From Acidaminococcus hominis (lineage in GTDB: Bacteria; Bacillota; Negativicutes; Acidaminococcales; Acidaminococcaceae), in assembly GCF_021044795.1 (NCBI RefSeq), contig NZ_JAJNOP010000008.1: a stretch of DNA of 64,000 bases. One strand, given 5' to 3'. The notes beneath the pieces were generated by a model. It was not told the DNA's origin. It did not search any database and worked only from the letters and a program-made list of their open reading frames with translations. Positions within the stretch are counted from its first letter, which is position 1. Every line of letters begins with the position of its first letter. The translations under genes were made by a program, and so were the position numbers. Below are positions 1 through 7,921 of this stretch, in pieces.

Positions 1-42
1 TTTTGCAATACATATAGGTGAAAGCATTGGAGAGGTCTCCAA
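1..42 (+). promoter_or_regulatory. Truncated sigma-54 promoter (-12 box) and leader palindrome of the glycyl radical enzyme gene
   Basis: The window opens with TTTTGCAAT, which matches a sigma-54 -12 element (TTGC, GC at 5-6). The -24 half lies outside the window, so this is a partial call. The 16-bp palindrome at 27-42 (TTGGAGA-GG-TCTCCAA) starts 21 nt after the GC. A similar palindrome lies at exactly the same distance from the GC of the complete promoter before the BCCT gene at 4433. Both would sit at the very start of the mRNA. Confidence 0.6.
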
Positions 43-106
43 AAAAGAAATTGGCCCGTAAGTGTTGGCAGTCGATAGCCGGAAAGTGATAAGGAGGAGT
101 TTTATC

Positions 107-2512
107 ATGGCAAAAGAGTATTTGAAACGGATTGAAGCATTGCGCAAACAGTACCTGGAAACCCGGGTGGACATGGACGTTTACAACGCAAAGTATTTGA
201 CCGAAGGCTTCAAGGAATCTGAAGGACAACCCTGGATCATCCAAAAGGCCACTGGGTATTATCATCAGTGCAGAGATAAGAACATCTACATTCTGCCCCA
301 TGAACTGTTGGTCGGCGGCGTAGCCTTTAAACCCCGTGCCGGCGTTCTGTGCGCTGACAGCTCTGCTTCCATCATTGACCGGGAATTGGATACCATCAGT
401 ACCCGTCCCTATGACCCGTTCTACCTGAGCGAAGAAGGCAAGAAGGTCTTCAAGGAAGATGTTTCCGATTACTGGAAGAACAAATGCTTGTTTGACCGCT
501 GGCGTCTGATGGCTCCCCAGGATATGAACACCCTGCGGGACAACGGCATCATTTATATCGACCGGAAAGCCGTCCGCGGCTATGGCGAAAATACCCCGGG
601 CTGGACCCGCATCCTGACCAAAGGCTTGGGCGGCATCAAGAAGGAAGCCGAAGAAGCCCTGGCTAAACTGGACGATGCCAACCCTGGCGATCTGGAAAAG
701 AGCTACTTCTACAAAGCAGAAATCATGGACTGCGATGCCATCGTTCTCCTGGCCAACCGTCATGCAGACCTGGCCGAAAAGATGGCTGCTGAAGAAAAGG
801 ACGAAACCCGGAAACAGGAACTCTTGAAGATTGCAGAAGTTTGCCGCTGGGTGCCTGAACATCCTGCCCGCACCTTCTACGAAGCTTGTCAAAGCATGCT
901 GTCCTACGAATATGCAATCTTCATGGAACAGAACGCTTCTTCCTACAACCTGGGCCGTCTGGACCAATACCTGTATCCGTACTACAAAGCCGACAAGGCT
1001 GCTGGTATCCTCACCGACGATGACGCACAGGAACTGCTGGACTGCCTGTGGATCAAGATTGCTGAAATGTCCCTGTTCCAGGATGAAGTAACCGCCCAAT
1101 ATGCTGCTGGTTACTGCATCACGGTACAAACCTCCTGCGGCGGTATTGACCAATATGGCAACGATGCTTCCAACGAATTGTCCTACATGATGATCCAAGC
1201 TACCGAAGATGTCCGCTTCAAGGAACCGAACCTGGGCTTCACCTATGATATTGCCAAGAACCCGGATTCCCTGCTGCACAAGGCTGTTGAATCCATCAGC
1301 CGCGGCCTGACCATGCCGGCCATCTACTCCAACCAAGTTGGTATCTCCATGATGCAGAACAAGGGCGTGCCCCTGCGTGAAGCTTGGGATTGGAACCCCT
1401 GCGGCTGCGTAGAAACCAACCTGTCCGGCCGTATGAAACAATATACCGATATTGCCGATATCAACATGGGCGCCATGGTTGAACTGGCCCTGAACGACGG
1501 CGTCAGCCGCATTACCGGCAAACGGGTATCCGTTTCCACCGGCGATCCCCGGAACTTCAAGACCTTTGACGATTTCTGGAATGCCGTAATGAAACATATC
1601 GACTATGCGGTAGACGTTATCGTCAGCGGCAACCAGCTGCTGGATTACCTGAGCATGCGCTATCGTCCAGTACCTGCCCTGTCCCTGAGCTATGAACACT
1701 GCATGGAATCCGGCTTGGATTACAGCCAGCCCGGCGGTGCCAAATACAGCGCAGGCGGCGGCGTTATCACCGTTGGCCAGGCAGATATCATCAACTCCAT
1801 CGCCGATGTGAAGTACCTGGTTTACGATACCAAGAAAGTTTCCATGGATACCCTGATCAAGGCCCTGGATGCCAACTTCGTAGGCTATGAAGACGTGCAG
1901 AAACTGTGCCTGGAAGCTCCCAAGTACGGCAACGATGATCCCAAAGCTGACTTCTGCGTAGGCGCTATCTACACTCACGTAGCTGACCAGTTCGAAAAAT
2001 ACAACACCAAGTTTGGTAAGATGACCATGGGCATGCTGCCTGTATCCGGCAACACTCCTATTGGTGAATGGGTTGGCGCACTGCCTTCCGGCCGTAAAGC
2101 CAAGACCCCTCTGACCGATGGTATCGGCGCTACCGGCGGTACCGACGTGAATGGTCCTACCGCACTGCTGAAATCCGTAAGCCATCTGCCGCATGCTCGT
2201 TATACCCAGGGCACCCAGCTGAACATGAAGTTCGAACCGGAACTGATTAAAGGCAACGGCGGCATGGTGAACGCCATGAACATGCTGAAGACCATGAACC
2301 TGTTGGATGTATACCATGTACAGATCAACTGCGTAGACCGGGATACCCTGATTGACGCCCAGAAGCATCCGGAAAACCACCGGGATCTGCTGATCCGTGT
2401 AGCTGGCTACACCGCCTTCTTCGTTGAACTGAGCAAGGAAACCCAGGACGAAATCATTGGACGTACCGAAATCAACAAGTGGCATGTAGACAAATGCTGC
2501 GTGGCTAAATAA
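107..2512 (+). CDS. Glycyl radical enzyme (PFL-like dehydratase/lyase class, substrate unknown)
   Basis: This is an oxygen-sensitive radical enzyme of the pyruvate formate-lyase superfamily. The ATG at 107 is chosen because AAGGAGG precedes it at 91-97; an upstream start at 62 has no such site. The product is 801 aa. The thiyl-radical Cys434 and the base Glu436 lie in a GCVE motif, as in glycyl radical dehydratases and C-N/C-S lyases, not the Cys-Cys pair of PFL itself. The C-terminal RVAGYTAFF motif carries the glycyl radical at Gly767. The activase gene follows after 28 nt but is damaged. Sigma-54 control and the BCCT transporters of the same regulon suggest a quaternary amine or zwitterionic substrate by analogy with choline TMA-lyase. 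I cannot assign it to CutC, HypD, HpsG or IslA from the sequence alone. Confidence 0.93.
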   Translation: MAKEYLKRIEALRKQYLETRVDMDVYNAKYLTEGFKESEGQPWIIQKATGYYHQCRDKNIYILPHELLVGGVAFKPRAGVLCADSSASIIDRELDTISTRPYDPFYLSEEGKKVFKEDVSDYWKNKCLFDRWRLMAPQDMNTLRDNGIIYIDRKAVRGYGENTPGWTRILTKGLGGIKKEAEEALAKLDDANPGDLEKSYFYKAEIMDCDAIVLLANRHADLAEKMAAEEKDETRKQELLKIAEVCRWVPEHPARTFYEACQSMLSYEYAIFMEQNASSYNLGRLDQYLYPYYKADKAAGILTDDDAQELLDCLWIKIAEMSLFQDEVTAQYAAGYCITVQTSCGGIDQYGNDASNELSYMMIQATEDVRFKEPNLGFTYDIAKNPDSLLHKAVESISRGLTMPAIYSNQVGISMMQNKGVPLREAWDWNPCGCVETNLSGRMKQYTDIADINMGAMVELALNDGVSRITGKRVSVSTGDPRNFKTFDDFWNAVMKHIDYAVDVIVSGNQLLDYLSMRYRPVPALSLSYEHCMESGLDYSQPGGAKYSAGGGVITVGQADIINSIADVKYLVYDTKKVSMDTLIKALDANFVGYEDVQKLCLEAPKYGNDDPKADFCVGAIYTHVADQFEKYNTKFGKMTMGMLPVSGNTPIGEWVGALPSGRKAKTPLTDGIGATGGTDVNGPTALLKSVSHLPHARYTQGTQLNMKFEPELIKGNGGMVNAMNMLKTMNLLDVYHVQINCVDRDTLIDAQKHPENHRDLLIRVAGYTAFFVELSKETQDEIIGRTEINKWHVDKCCVAK

Positions 2513-2540
2513 GCGGATTATTTGAGAGGATGTGGGGAGT

Positions 2541-3321
2541 ATGGTTGCGGAACAGCTGGCAGGGATGGTCCTGCGGATTGAAAGGTCTTCCATTCACGAT
2601 GGGGACGGTATGAGAACGGTGGTATTTTTGAAGGGGTGCCCGCTGCAATGCGAATGGTACTCCACCCCGGAAAGCCAGAATTTCCACCAGGAAACCACCC
2701 AGGATGGCAAAACTACCTATGGCAAGAAAATGACCGTAGGGGAAGTGATGACTGAAGTCCGGAAGGATAGCCCGTTCTACTTCATGACCGGGGGGCGGGA
2801 TGACCATCTCCGGCGGGGAGCTGCTGGCCCAGCCCTGCTTCGCCCGGGAACTTCTTCACAATTGCACGGATGAAGGCATCAATACGGCTGTGGAAACCAG
2901 CCTGTTTGGACCCTGGAATGCTCTGCAATCCCTGCTTCCCTACATCAATACCGTGTATGCGGATTTAAAAGCCGTGACCCCTGCGCTCCATAAGGAGCAC
3001 TGCGGGATCACCAATGAAATTATCCTGGATAACTTCCGGGCTATGGATAAGGATCCCAATCCTTTCCGGCTGATTATTCGGACCCCGCTGATTCCCGGTA
3101 TCAATGATACCGAGGCTGAGCTGGCGAAGATCGGCGAATTCTGTGCCAGTCTGAAACGGCTGGTGCACCTCCAGCTGCTGCCGTATCACCGGCTGGGGGA
3201 AAGCACCTATCAGAAACTGGGCCGGGATTACAAGCTGGCAGGCGTTCCGTCTCCCACTCCGGAGCATATGGAATGGTGCCAGGAATTCCTGAAACAGTAT
3301 CTGGATAACGTGGTGCTGTAA
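2541..3321 (+). pseudogene. Glycyl radical enzyme activase (radical SAM), frameshifted and lacking one cluster cysteine
   Basis: The normal product would abstract the glycyl hydrogen of its partner enzyme using SAM and a [4Fe-4S] cluster. The N-terminal part (2541 to about 2795) has the family hallmarks GDGMRTVVFLKGC. The cluster motif reads C-PLQ-C-EW-Y, so the third Cys of CX3CX2C is Tyr (TAC at 2668-2670). At 2790-2795 six G residues shift the frame. With five G the text would read GGGMTISGGE, the usual glycine-rich SAM-binding stretch, and continue openly to 3321. No ferredoxin-like insertion is present. Two independent lesions in one gene argue for a decaying gene, although the G-run alone could be a sequencing error or a slippage site. 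The ATG at 2541 is the best start; a GTG at 2532 is possible. Confidence 0.85.
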
Positions 3322-3360
3322 GACAACTGTATTTCGATCGGCTGCCCGCAAGGGTGTAAA

Positions 3361-3407
3361 GGGTGCTGCGAAAAAATGAAAGCTCATTTTTCGCAGCACC
3401 CTTTTTT
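3361..3407 (+). terminator. Intrinsic terminator after the activase gene
   Basis: A near-perfect hairpin of about 18 bp (GGGTGCTGCGAAAAA... against its complement) is followed by TTTTTT. It ends the glycyl radical enzyme/activase unit. Confidence 0.85.
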
Positions 3408-3439
3408 AGTGTTCATTTGTTTCAAGCCATATCCGCACA

Positions 3440-3748
3440 TCGAAACTTCTTCCGAGGCCCTGCGGGCCCTACCTCCTGAGCGCTTGAAGGTGGCATGCTA
3501 GGCCACTACTGGTCAACTAATGCCGGAACTATGATGCTGGTATTGTTAAACACTGGAAACCTGATGGGTCTGAACGGCTCCTTCAAGCGTTGCGCTCATA
3601 TCCAATAGTCCATCAGCTTTTTAAGGGACTATTGGTTAATATGAGCCATGTGATAGCATTCCAAGAAGCGAGCTCGGAGAGCGAAGCTGATTGGCATAAT
3701 GCGAACCACTCAGGAGCTGTCAGCCTATAGGATGACTGAGGAAGTTTC
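3440..3748 (-). repeat. Palindromic intergenic repeat, family 1, minus-oriented copy
   Basis: Read on the minus strand, this has the layout of the copies at 16491-16832 and 29919-30256. One end is AACTTCCTCAGTCATCC...GACAGC. The middle is a hairpin preceded by CTATCACATGGCTCA (stem CTCATATTAACCAATAGTCC against GGACTATTGGATATGAG). It is followed by GCGCAACGCTT and a CTTCAAGCG...GAAGTTT-like far end. It has no credible reading frame. The long gap 3408-4432 otherwise holds a terminator, an AT-rich stretch and the promoter region of the next gene. Confidence 0.75.
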
Positions 3749-3772
3749 GTTTTTTCACAGTACCATTTTTTC

Positions 3773-3816
3773 AGGCCGGGAAGCTTCTCTCTTGAGAAAT
3801 GCTTCCCGGCCTTTTC
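3773..3816 (+). terminator. Terminator-like hairpin
   Basis: An 11-bp stem GGCCGGGAAGC/GCTTCCCGGCC is followed by TTTTC. No gene directly upstream is recognised, so it either serves the repeat region or is a remnant. Confidence 0.6.
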
Positions 3817-4134
3817 TGCAGAAAAATGGACTATGAGAAGGGGGATATTTCCAGCCTGAAGCCGAAGCCAAACCAGCAGGAAACCCTAAAAATAGAAAAA
3901 CAAAATTTCTGTGTGGGAAAATGGGCGCCGGAAAAGGTTTCCGGCAGGAGACCTGGGGGAGTTGCTGCCTATTGGCAAAAACCGCAAAAAATAGCCGGAA
4001 ACACAGCTTTTTTGCAAAGTTTTTCCTGGCGCAAAATAAGAATTATTATCCATAAGTTAGCCGCAAAAAACGTTTTGCGGATTTTAGGGTAAATTGCAGA
4101 AAAAAGCTAGGAAAAATGCGCCTTTATCAAATAC

Positions 4135-4237
4135 CTGCAAAAATTTTGCAGCAGAAACTTTTTGCGCAAAGAAAAGCAAAAAAATTTGCATGCAAGAGAG
4201 ATCTGAACAGGTTTTTGGAAAGGCAAAAGTCTTTGCC
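4135..4237 (+). promoter_or_regulatory. Cluster of GCAAA/TTTGC dyads, candidate enhancer sites
   Basis: A perfect 17-bp palindrome CTGCAAAAATTTTGCAG lies at 4135-4151. GCAAA-N4-TTTGC is at 4176-4189, TTGCATGCAA at 4186-4195, and GGCAAA-N4-TTTGCC at 4222-4237. The last is about 108 bp upstream of the -24 GG of the sigma-54 promoter, a normal distance for enhancer-binding-protein sites. Similar dyads precede the other two BCCT promoters. Assignment to the activators at 7922 and 9881 is inferred. Confidence 0.55.
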
Positions 4238-4342
4238 CATATGCAACCAAAAAATGTACATAAAATCAGAAAGCTAGCAAATAAGCTAATTTGACAAGTT
4301 TGAATTATAAGAAAACAAAACATTTTCAGACAACTAAAAAAG

Positions 4343-4360
4343 TTGGCATGGTTTTTGCAA
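4343..4360 (+). promoter_or_regulatory. Sigma-54 promoter of the first BCCT gene
   Basis: TTGGCATGGTTTTTGCAA has GG at 4345-4346 and GC at 4357-4358, exactly 10 nt apart, matching the sigma-54 consensus TGGCAC-N5-TTGCA. A small inverted repeat CAACT-AAAAA-AGTTG overlaps the -24 side. Confidence 0.88.
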
Positions 4361-4378
4361 TATATAAAAGTGTAGAGA

Positions 4379-4396
4379 TTGGAGAGAGGGCTCCAA
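4379..4396 (+). promoter_or_regulatory. Leader palindrome
   Basis: TTGGAG-AGAGGG-CTCCAA starts 21 nt after the -12 GC, the same place as the palindrome at 27-42 before the glycyl radical enzyme. It would form a 5'-end hairpin in the mRNA. The role is unknown; RNA stability or protein binding are both possible. Confidence 0.55.
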
Positions 4397-4432
4397 TATA
4401 GAGGAGAAACCAAAAAGAGGAGGAATCGCAAA

Positions 4433-6073
4433 ATGCCGGAAGAAAATCTGAAAGGCAAGATTTACACGGAAGTGCTGGTAGTCATCGGACTGCTGCTGGC
4501 CGCGGAAATCATCCTTGGTGTATTTTTCACCAAGCAATTCGGCGCAGTCATGTCAACCAGTACCTACTACATCGGGGACCACTTCGGCTGGTGGATCAAT
4601 TCCCTGTCCGTGCTGACCGTTATTCTCGGTCTGGTATTGATTGTGTTTAAATGGGGGGACGTTAAGATCGGGGGCATCGATGCCAAGCCCGACTTCACCA
4701 CCTGGCAGTGGTGGTCCATTTCCATCTGCGGCGGTATCGGCTGCGGCCTGCTGTACTGGGCCATGGGCGAACCTATGTTCCACTTTATGAAGCCGCCCGT
4801 TGCCATCCATGCAGCAGCAGGAAGCCGGGATGCAGCCATCTTCGCTGTCAGCCAGGCCATGTTCCACTGGTCCTTCGTCCAGTACTTCATCTATTCCCTG
4901 CCTGCTACCGCTTTCGCCCTGCTGTGCTTCAACTACCAGAAATCCCTGTCCATGGGACCCATGGTGTATGAAACCACCGGCAAGGTGCACCGCCGGGTAA
5001 CCACCATCCTGCACATCCTGTGCGGTTATGCAGTGGCCTGCGGCGTATCCAACTCCATGGCAGCCGGCCTGATGCAGATTTCCGGCGGCATCAACGCCGT
5101 TTTCGGCGTCACCCAGGGACCTGTGATGTACTTCTTCCTGACCGTAGCCGTGGCAGCCTTCTTCATCATTTCCTGTATTACCGGCATCAACAAAGGCCTG
5201 ACCTACGTATCCACCGCCTGCATGTTCTGCTTCTTTGGCTTGATGATCTACGTAGTGCTCACCGGCAACTCCGAATTCATTGGCAAAATCGGCACCGAAG
5301 CCATGGGCCAAATCATGGACAACTTCTGGGGCAAGATCACCATCAACAATACCATGGCTCCTATGGACCAATGGCCTAACGAATGGCCCATCACCTTCTG
5401 GAATTCCTTCTTCATTTACGCACCGGTTATCGGCATGTTCCTGGCCCGGCTGGGCAAAGGCCATACCGTCCGGGAATTCCTCCTGGTAGAAATCCTGGTT
5501 CCGTCCCTGTTCTGCTGCCTGTTCATCGCCATCTTCGCTGGCCAAAGCATGTACGTACAAACCAGCGGCATTATGGATGTCTGGGCCATGATCCAGCAGG
5601 AAGGCATGCAGACCACCCGGTACCAGGTACTGGGCACCATGCCCGGCGGCAAAGTGGTACAGCTGATTTTCCTGATTACCGTATGCCTGTCCTTCATTAC
5701 CCTGGCAGACCCCAACACTTCCGCCCTGTCCACCCTGTGTGTTCATGGCCAGGAAATCGACTCTGAGCCTCCCAAGGTGATGAAAATTATCCTGGGTACT
5801 GCCATTTCCGCAGTGGCCTACCTGCTGGTAGTCTCCGGTGGTATGGAAGCCGTTAAGGGCCTCTTGAACATCGGCGGCCTGCTTATGACCCTGCCCACCC
5901 TGTGGCTGTGCCTGATCATCTTCAAACTGGAAAAACCCCTGCTGGCCTCCAAGAGCCATAGAATCAGCACCGCACCGGTGGTGGACGAAGTGGTTGCCCC
6001 TTCCGGCAACATTTCTGCCAAGGTCAGAGGGCTGGATGTAGTGATTCACCAATATCCGTATTCTGATTATTGA
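4433..6073 (+). CDS. BCCT-family transporter 1
   Basis: This is a betaine/carnitine/choline-type secondary transporter with about 12 membrane segments (546 aa). Start ATG 4433 follows AGAGGAGG and matches the N-terminus of its paralog at 14515 (50 of the first 60 residues identical). Family marks are the glycine-rich TM segment CGGIGCGLLYWAMGEPM and the FLARLGKGHTVREF signature. The usual Trp-rich stretch just before that signature reads FWNSFFIYAPVIGMF, with fewer Trp than typical betaine carriers, so the substrate may differ. It is driven by the sigma-54 promoter at 4343 and starts a unit with the AraC and TIM-barrel genes. Substrate unknown; a quaternary amine or zwitterion is the family expectation. 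Confidence 0.93.
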   Translation: MPEENLKGKIYTEVLVVIGLLLAAEIILGVFFTKQFGAVMSTSTYYIGDHFGWWINSLSVLTVILGLVLIVFKWGDVKIGGIDAKPDFTTWQWWSISICGGIGCGLLYWAMGEPMFHFMKPPVAIHAAAGSRDAAIFAVSQAMFHWSFVQYFIYSLPATAFALLCFNYQKSLSMGPMVYETTGKVHRRVTTILHILCGYAVACGVSNSMAAGLMQISGGINAVFGVTQGPVMYFFLTVAVAAFFIISCITGINKGLTYVSTACMFCFFGLMIYVVLTGNSEFIGKIGTEAMGQIMDNFWGKITINNTMAPMDQWPNEWPITFWNSFFIYAPVIGMFLARLGKGHTVREFLLVEILVPSLFCCLFIAIFAGQSMYVQTSGIMDVWAMIQQEGMQTTRYQVLGTMPGGKVVQLIFLITVCLSFITLADPNTSALSTLCVHGQEIDSEPPKVMKIILGTAISAVAYLLVVSGGMEAVKGLLNIGGLLMTLPTLWLCLIIFKLEKPLLASKSHRISTAPVVDEVVAPSGNISAKVRGLDVVIHQYPYSDY

Positions 6074-6131
6074 TAACGCAAGTAAACAGAACTGAGAGAG
6101 ACAGTTCGGTGAGAAAGAGGAGAGGGAGACA

Positions 6132-6848
6132 ATGCTGAATCAAAAGTTTGATATCCAACTGTATCATGAATGTTATGGGGAACATGACCATGCGTATCCG
6201 CAAATTCTGGTGCCCCTGGAACGTACCATGGACATTCAGATTGGTGATGTGGAGTACAAGGTAACGCCCCAGGAACTGTGCCTGATTCCGGCGGAAACCG
6301 ATCACCAATGCAGCTACAGCGGCAAACTTCTGGTAATCAACCTGACGGAAATCAGCACCGAGGACCGGGACGCAGAGCTGCTGTCCTATCCGGTGGTTGT
6401 CTCCATGTGCGGCCAGATTACGGAACTGGTGGACCTGATCCAAAAGGAACTGAAACAGAATCCTAACAGCCAGTCCGTACGCTACCTGTACAGCTTCCTG
6501 TACAGCAAACTGCTGGAAAACTGCGCTGCTCCGTCCATTCGCTATCTCACCGAGCATTATGACCTGCCCATTACCGTCAACCAGTTGGCGGAAATGGAAA
6601 ACTACAACGTCACCTACTACAACGACTGGTTCAAACAGCAAACCGGTTGTTCCCCCAGCCTGTATCTGCGGAAAATGCGGATTGACCGAGCCAAGGAATT
6701 GTTGTTAGAATCCAACCATACCATGATGGAGATTGCCGTTATGGTGGGCTACAGCAGCAACTCCACCTTTACCCGGGCCTTCCACAGCATTACGGGGAAA
6801 CCGCCCAAAGTGTTCCGGGAAGAACATGGCATTAAAGATATTGGCTGA
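6132..6848 (+). CDS. AraC-family transcriptional regulator
   Basis: This 238-aa protein has an N-terminal cupin-like sensor with HDHAYPQILVPLE, a His-containing stretch typical of effector-binding cupins. Its C-terminal pair of helix-turn-helix motifs (about residues 140-235) ends with the AraC hallmark MVGYSSNSTFTRAFHSITGKPP. It starts 58 nt after the BCCT gene with AGAGGAGAGGGAGACA before the ATG, so it is probably cotranscribed. It may sense the transported compound or a product of it. Confidence 0.9.
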   Translation: MLNQKFDIQLYHECYGEHDHAYPQILVPLERTMDIQIGDVEYKVTPQELCLIPAETDHQCSYSGKLLVINLTEISTEDRDAELLSYPVVVSMCGQITELVDLIQKELKQNPNSQSVRYLYSFLYSKLLENCAAPSIRYLTEHYDLPITVNQLAEMENYNVTYYNDWFKQQTGCSPSLYLRKMRIDRAKELLLESNHTMMEIAVMVGYSSNSTFTRAFHSITGKPPKVFREEHGIKDIG

Positions 6849-6903
6849 TGCGAAAGGCTTTTATTTGTTTTTCAAATTTCAATAATGATAGGAGAGAAAT
6901 CAC

Positions 6904-7848
6904 ATGAGCAAAATCACGGGAAAGAACGCCAAGAGACAATTTAAACTGGGGATGCACAGCTACACCCTGCATTTGAGCGGCTACGGCGAAAGCTGGGGCT
7001 TCCAAAGCGAAGGCAAGCATTACGCTTTTGAAAAGGCCGGCACCCTGGAAGATTTGATGGACCTGGCTGTAAAAGAAGGCATCCAGGTACTGCATATTAC
7101 CCTGGTAGACCTGAACAACGATACCACGCCGGAACATCTGGCCAAGGTGAAAAAGGAAGCTGAAGAACACGGCGTAGAACTGGAACTGAACATTTCCTTC
7201 AACGCTCCTTCCGATCCCCGGGTTAATGCTACCATCGAAGACGCTCTGGAAATCGGCCATGCTATTGGGGCCAAACTGGTGAAATTCAGCACCGACGTGG
7301 AACATCCCCATCCCATTTCCCACGCTTCCATGTGCCCGGAAGCCATGGAACAAATGGCCAAGATTGTCCTGGATTTCAAGAAGAACATTCCTACTATTGA
7401 AAAATACGGCATGAAGATTGCCATCGAAAACCACTGCGACCTGTTCTCCGACGAAGTGATCTGGATGGTAAAACAATTGAACCATCCTCTGATTGGTGCC
7501 TGCTGCGATACCATAAACTCCCTGATGCTGGCCGAAGGCATTGAAGAATGCGTACGGAAAATGGCTCCCTATGCCTACTGCGTACACTTCTGCGACAACC
7601 GGGTATTTGCCGATCCTGACGGCACCCATTCCCTGGGCTGCGCCATTGGCGACGGGGATGTGGATGTAATCGAAGTCATGAAGATCCTGCGCGCTGAAGC
7701 TCCGGAAGAACTGGATACCATCGACCTGGAAATCGAACTGCCCCTGAGCGGTTACACCCTGGAAGACGGCCGGAAAGAAGAAATTGCCGCTATGCGCAAG
7801 AGCATCAAATACATGCACGAAGTTCTGGATATCGGAACCAACCGCTAA
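6904..7848 (+). CDS. Xylose-isomerase-like TIM-barrel enzyme
   Basis: This 314-aa protein belongs to the sugar isomerase/AP-endonuclease-2 fold. The likely metal ligands are visible in order: Glu in IAIENHCDL, Asp in CCDTINS, His in VHFCDN, and Glu in DLEIELP near the C-terminus. These suit a divalent-metal epimerase, isomerase or decarboxylase. The ATG follows GGAGAGAAATCAC. The gene lies 55 nt after the AraC gene and is followed by a terminator, so it closes the sigma-54 unit from 4343. Its presence suggests that the imported compound is rearranged after uptake. Reaction unknown. Confidence 0.85.
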   Translation: MSKITGKNAKRQFKLGMHSYTLHLSGYGESWGFQSEGKHYAFEKAGTLEDLMDLAVKEGIQVLHITLVDLNNDTTPEHLAKVKKEAEEHGVELELNISFNAPSDPRVNATIEDALEIGHAIGAKLVKFSTDVEHPHPISHASMCPEAMEQMAKIVLDFKKNIPTIEKYGMKIAIENHCDLFSDEVIWMVKQLNHPLIGACCDTINSLMLAEGIEECVRKMAPYAYCVHFCDNRVFADPDGTHSLGCAIGDGDVDVIEVMKILRAEAPEELDTIDLEIELPLSGYTLEDGRKEEIAAMRKSIKYMHEVLDIGTNR

Positions 7849-7855
7849 GAGGAAA

Positions 7856-7882
7856 GCCTGTCGCTTCGGCGGCAGGCTTTTT
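7856..7882 (+). terminator. Intrinsic terminator
   Basis: GCCTGTCGC-TTCG-GCGGCAGGC followed by TTTTT, just after the TIM-barrel gene. Confidence 0.85.
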
Positions 7883-7921
7883 GTCCCTAAGGCGGAAACC
7901 TTTTGATGGGAGGAAAATGTC

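Noticed and set aside
3799..4092. 97-codon frame in the gap before BCCT gene 1
   Set aside because: No ribosome site, low-complexity Lys-rich translation, and overlap with candidate regulatory DNA.
4553..6052. Long open frame of 499 codons on the minus strand opposite BCCT gene 1
   Set aside because: It is rich in His, Gln and Gly without domains, lacks a ribosome site, and mirrors the codon bias of the transporter gene.
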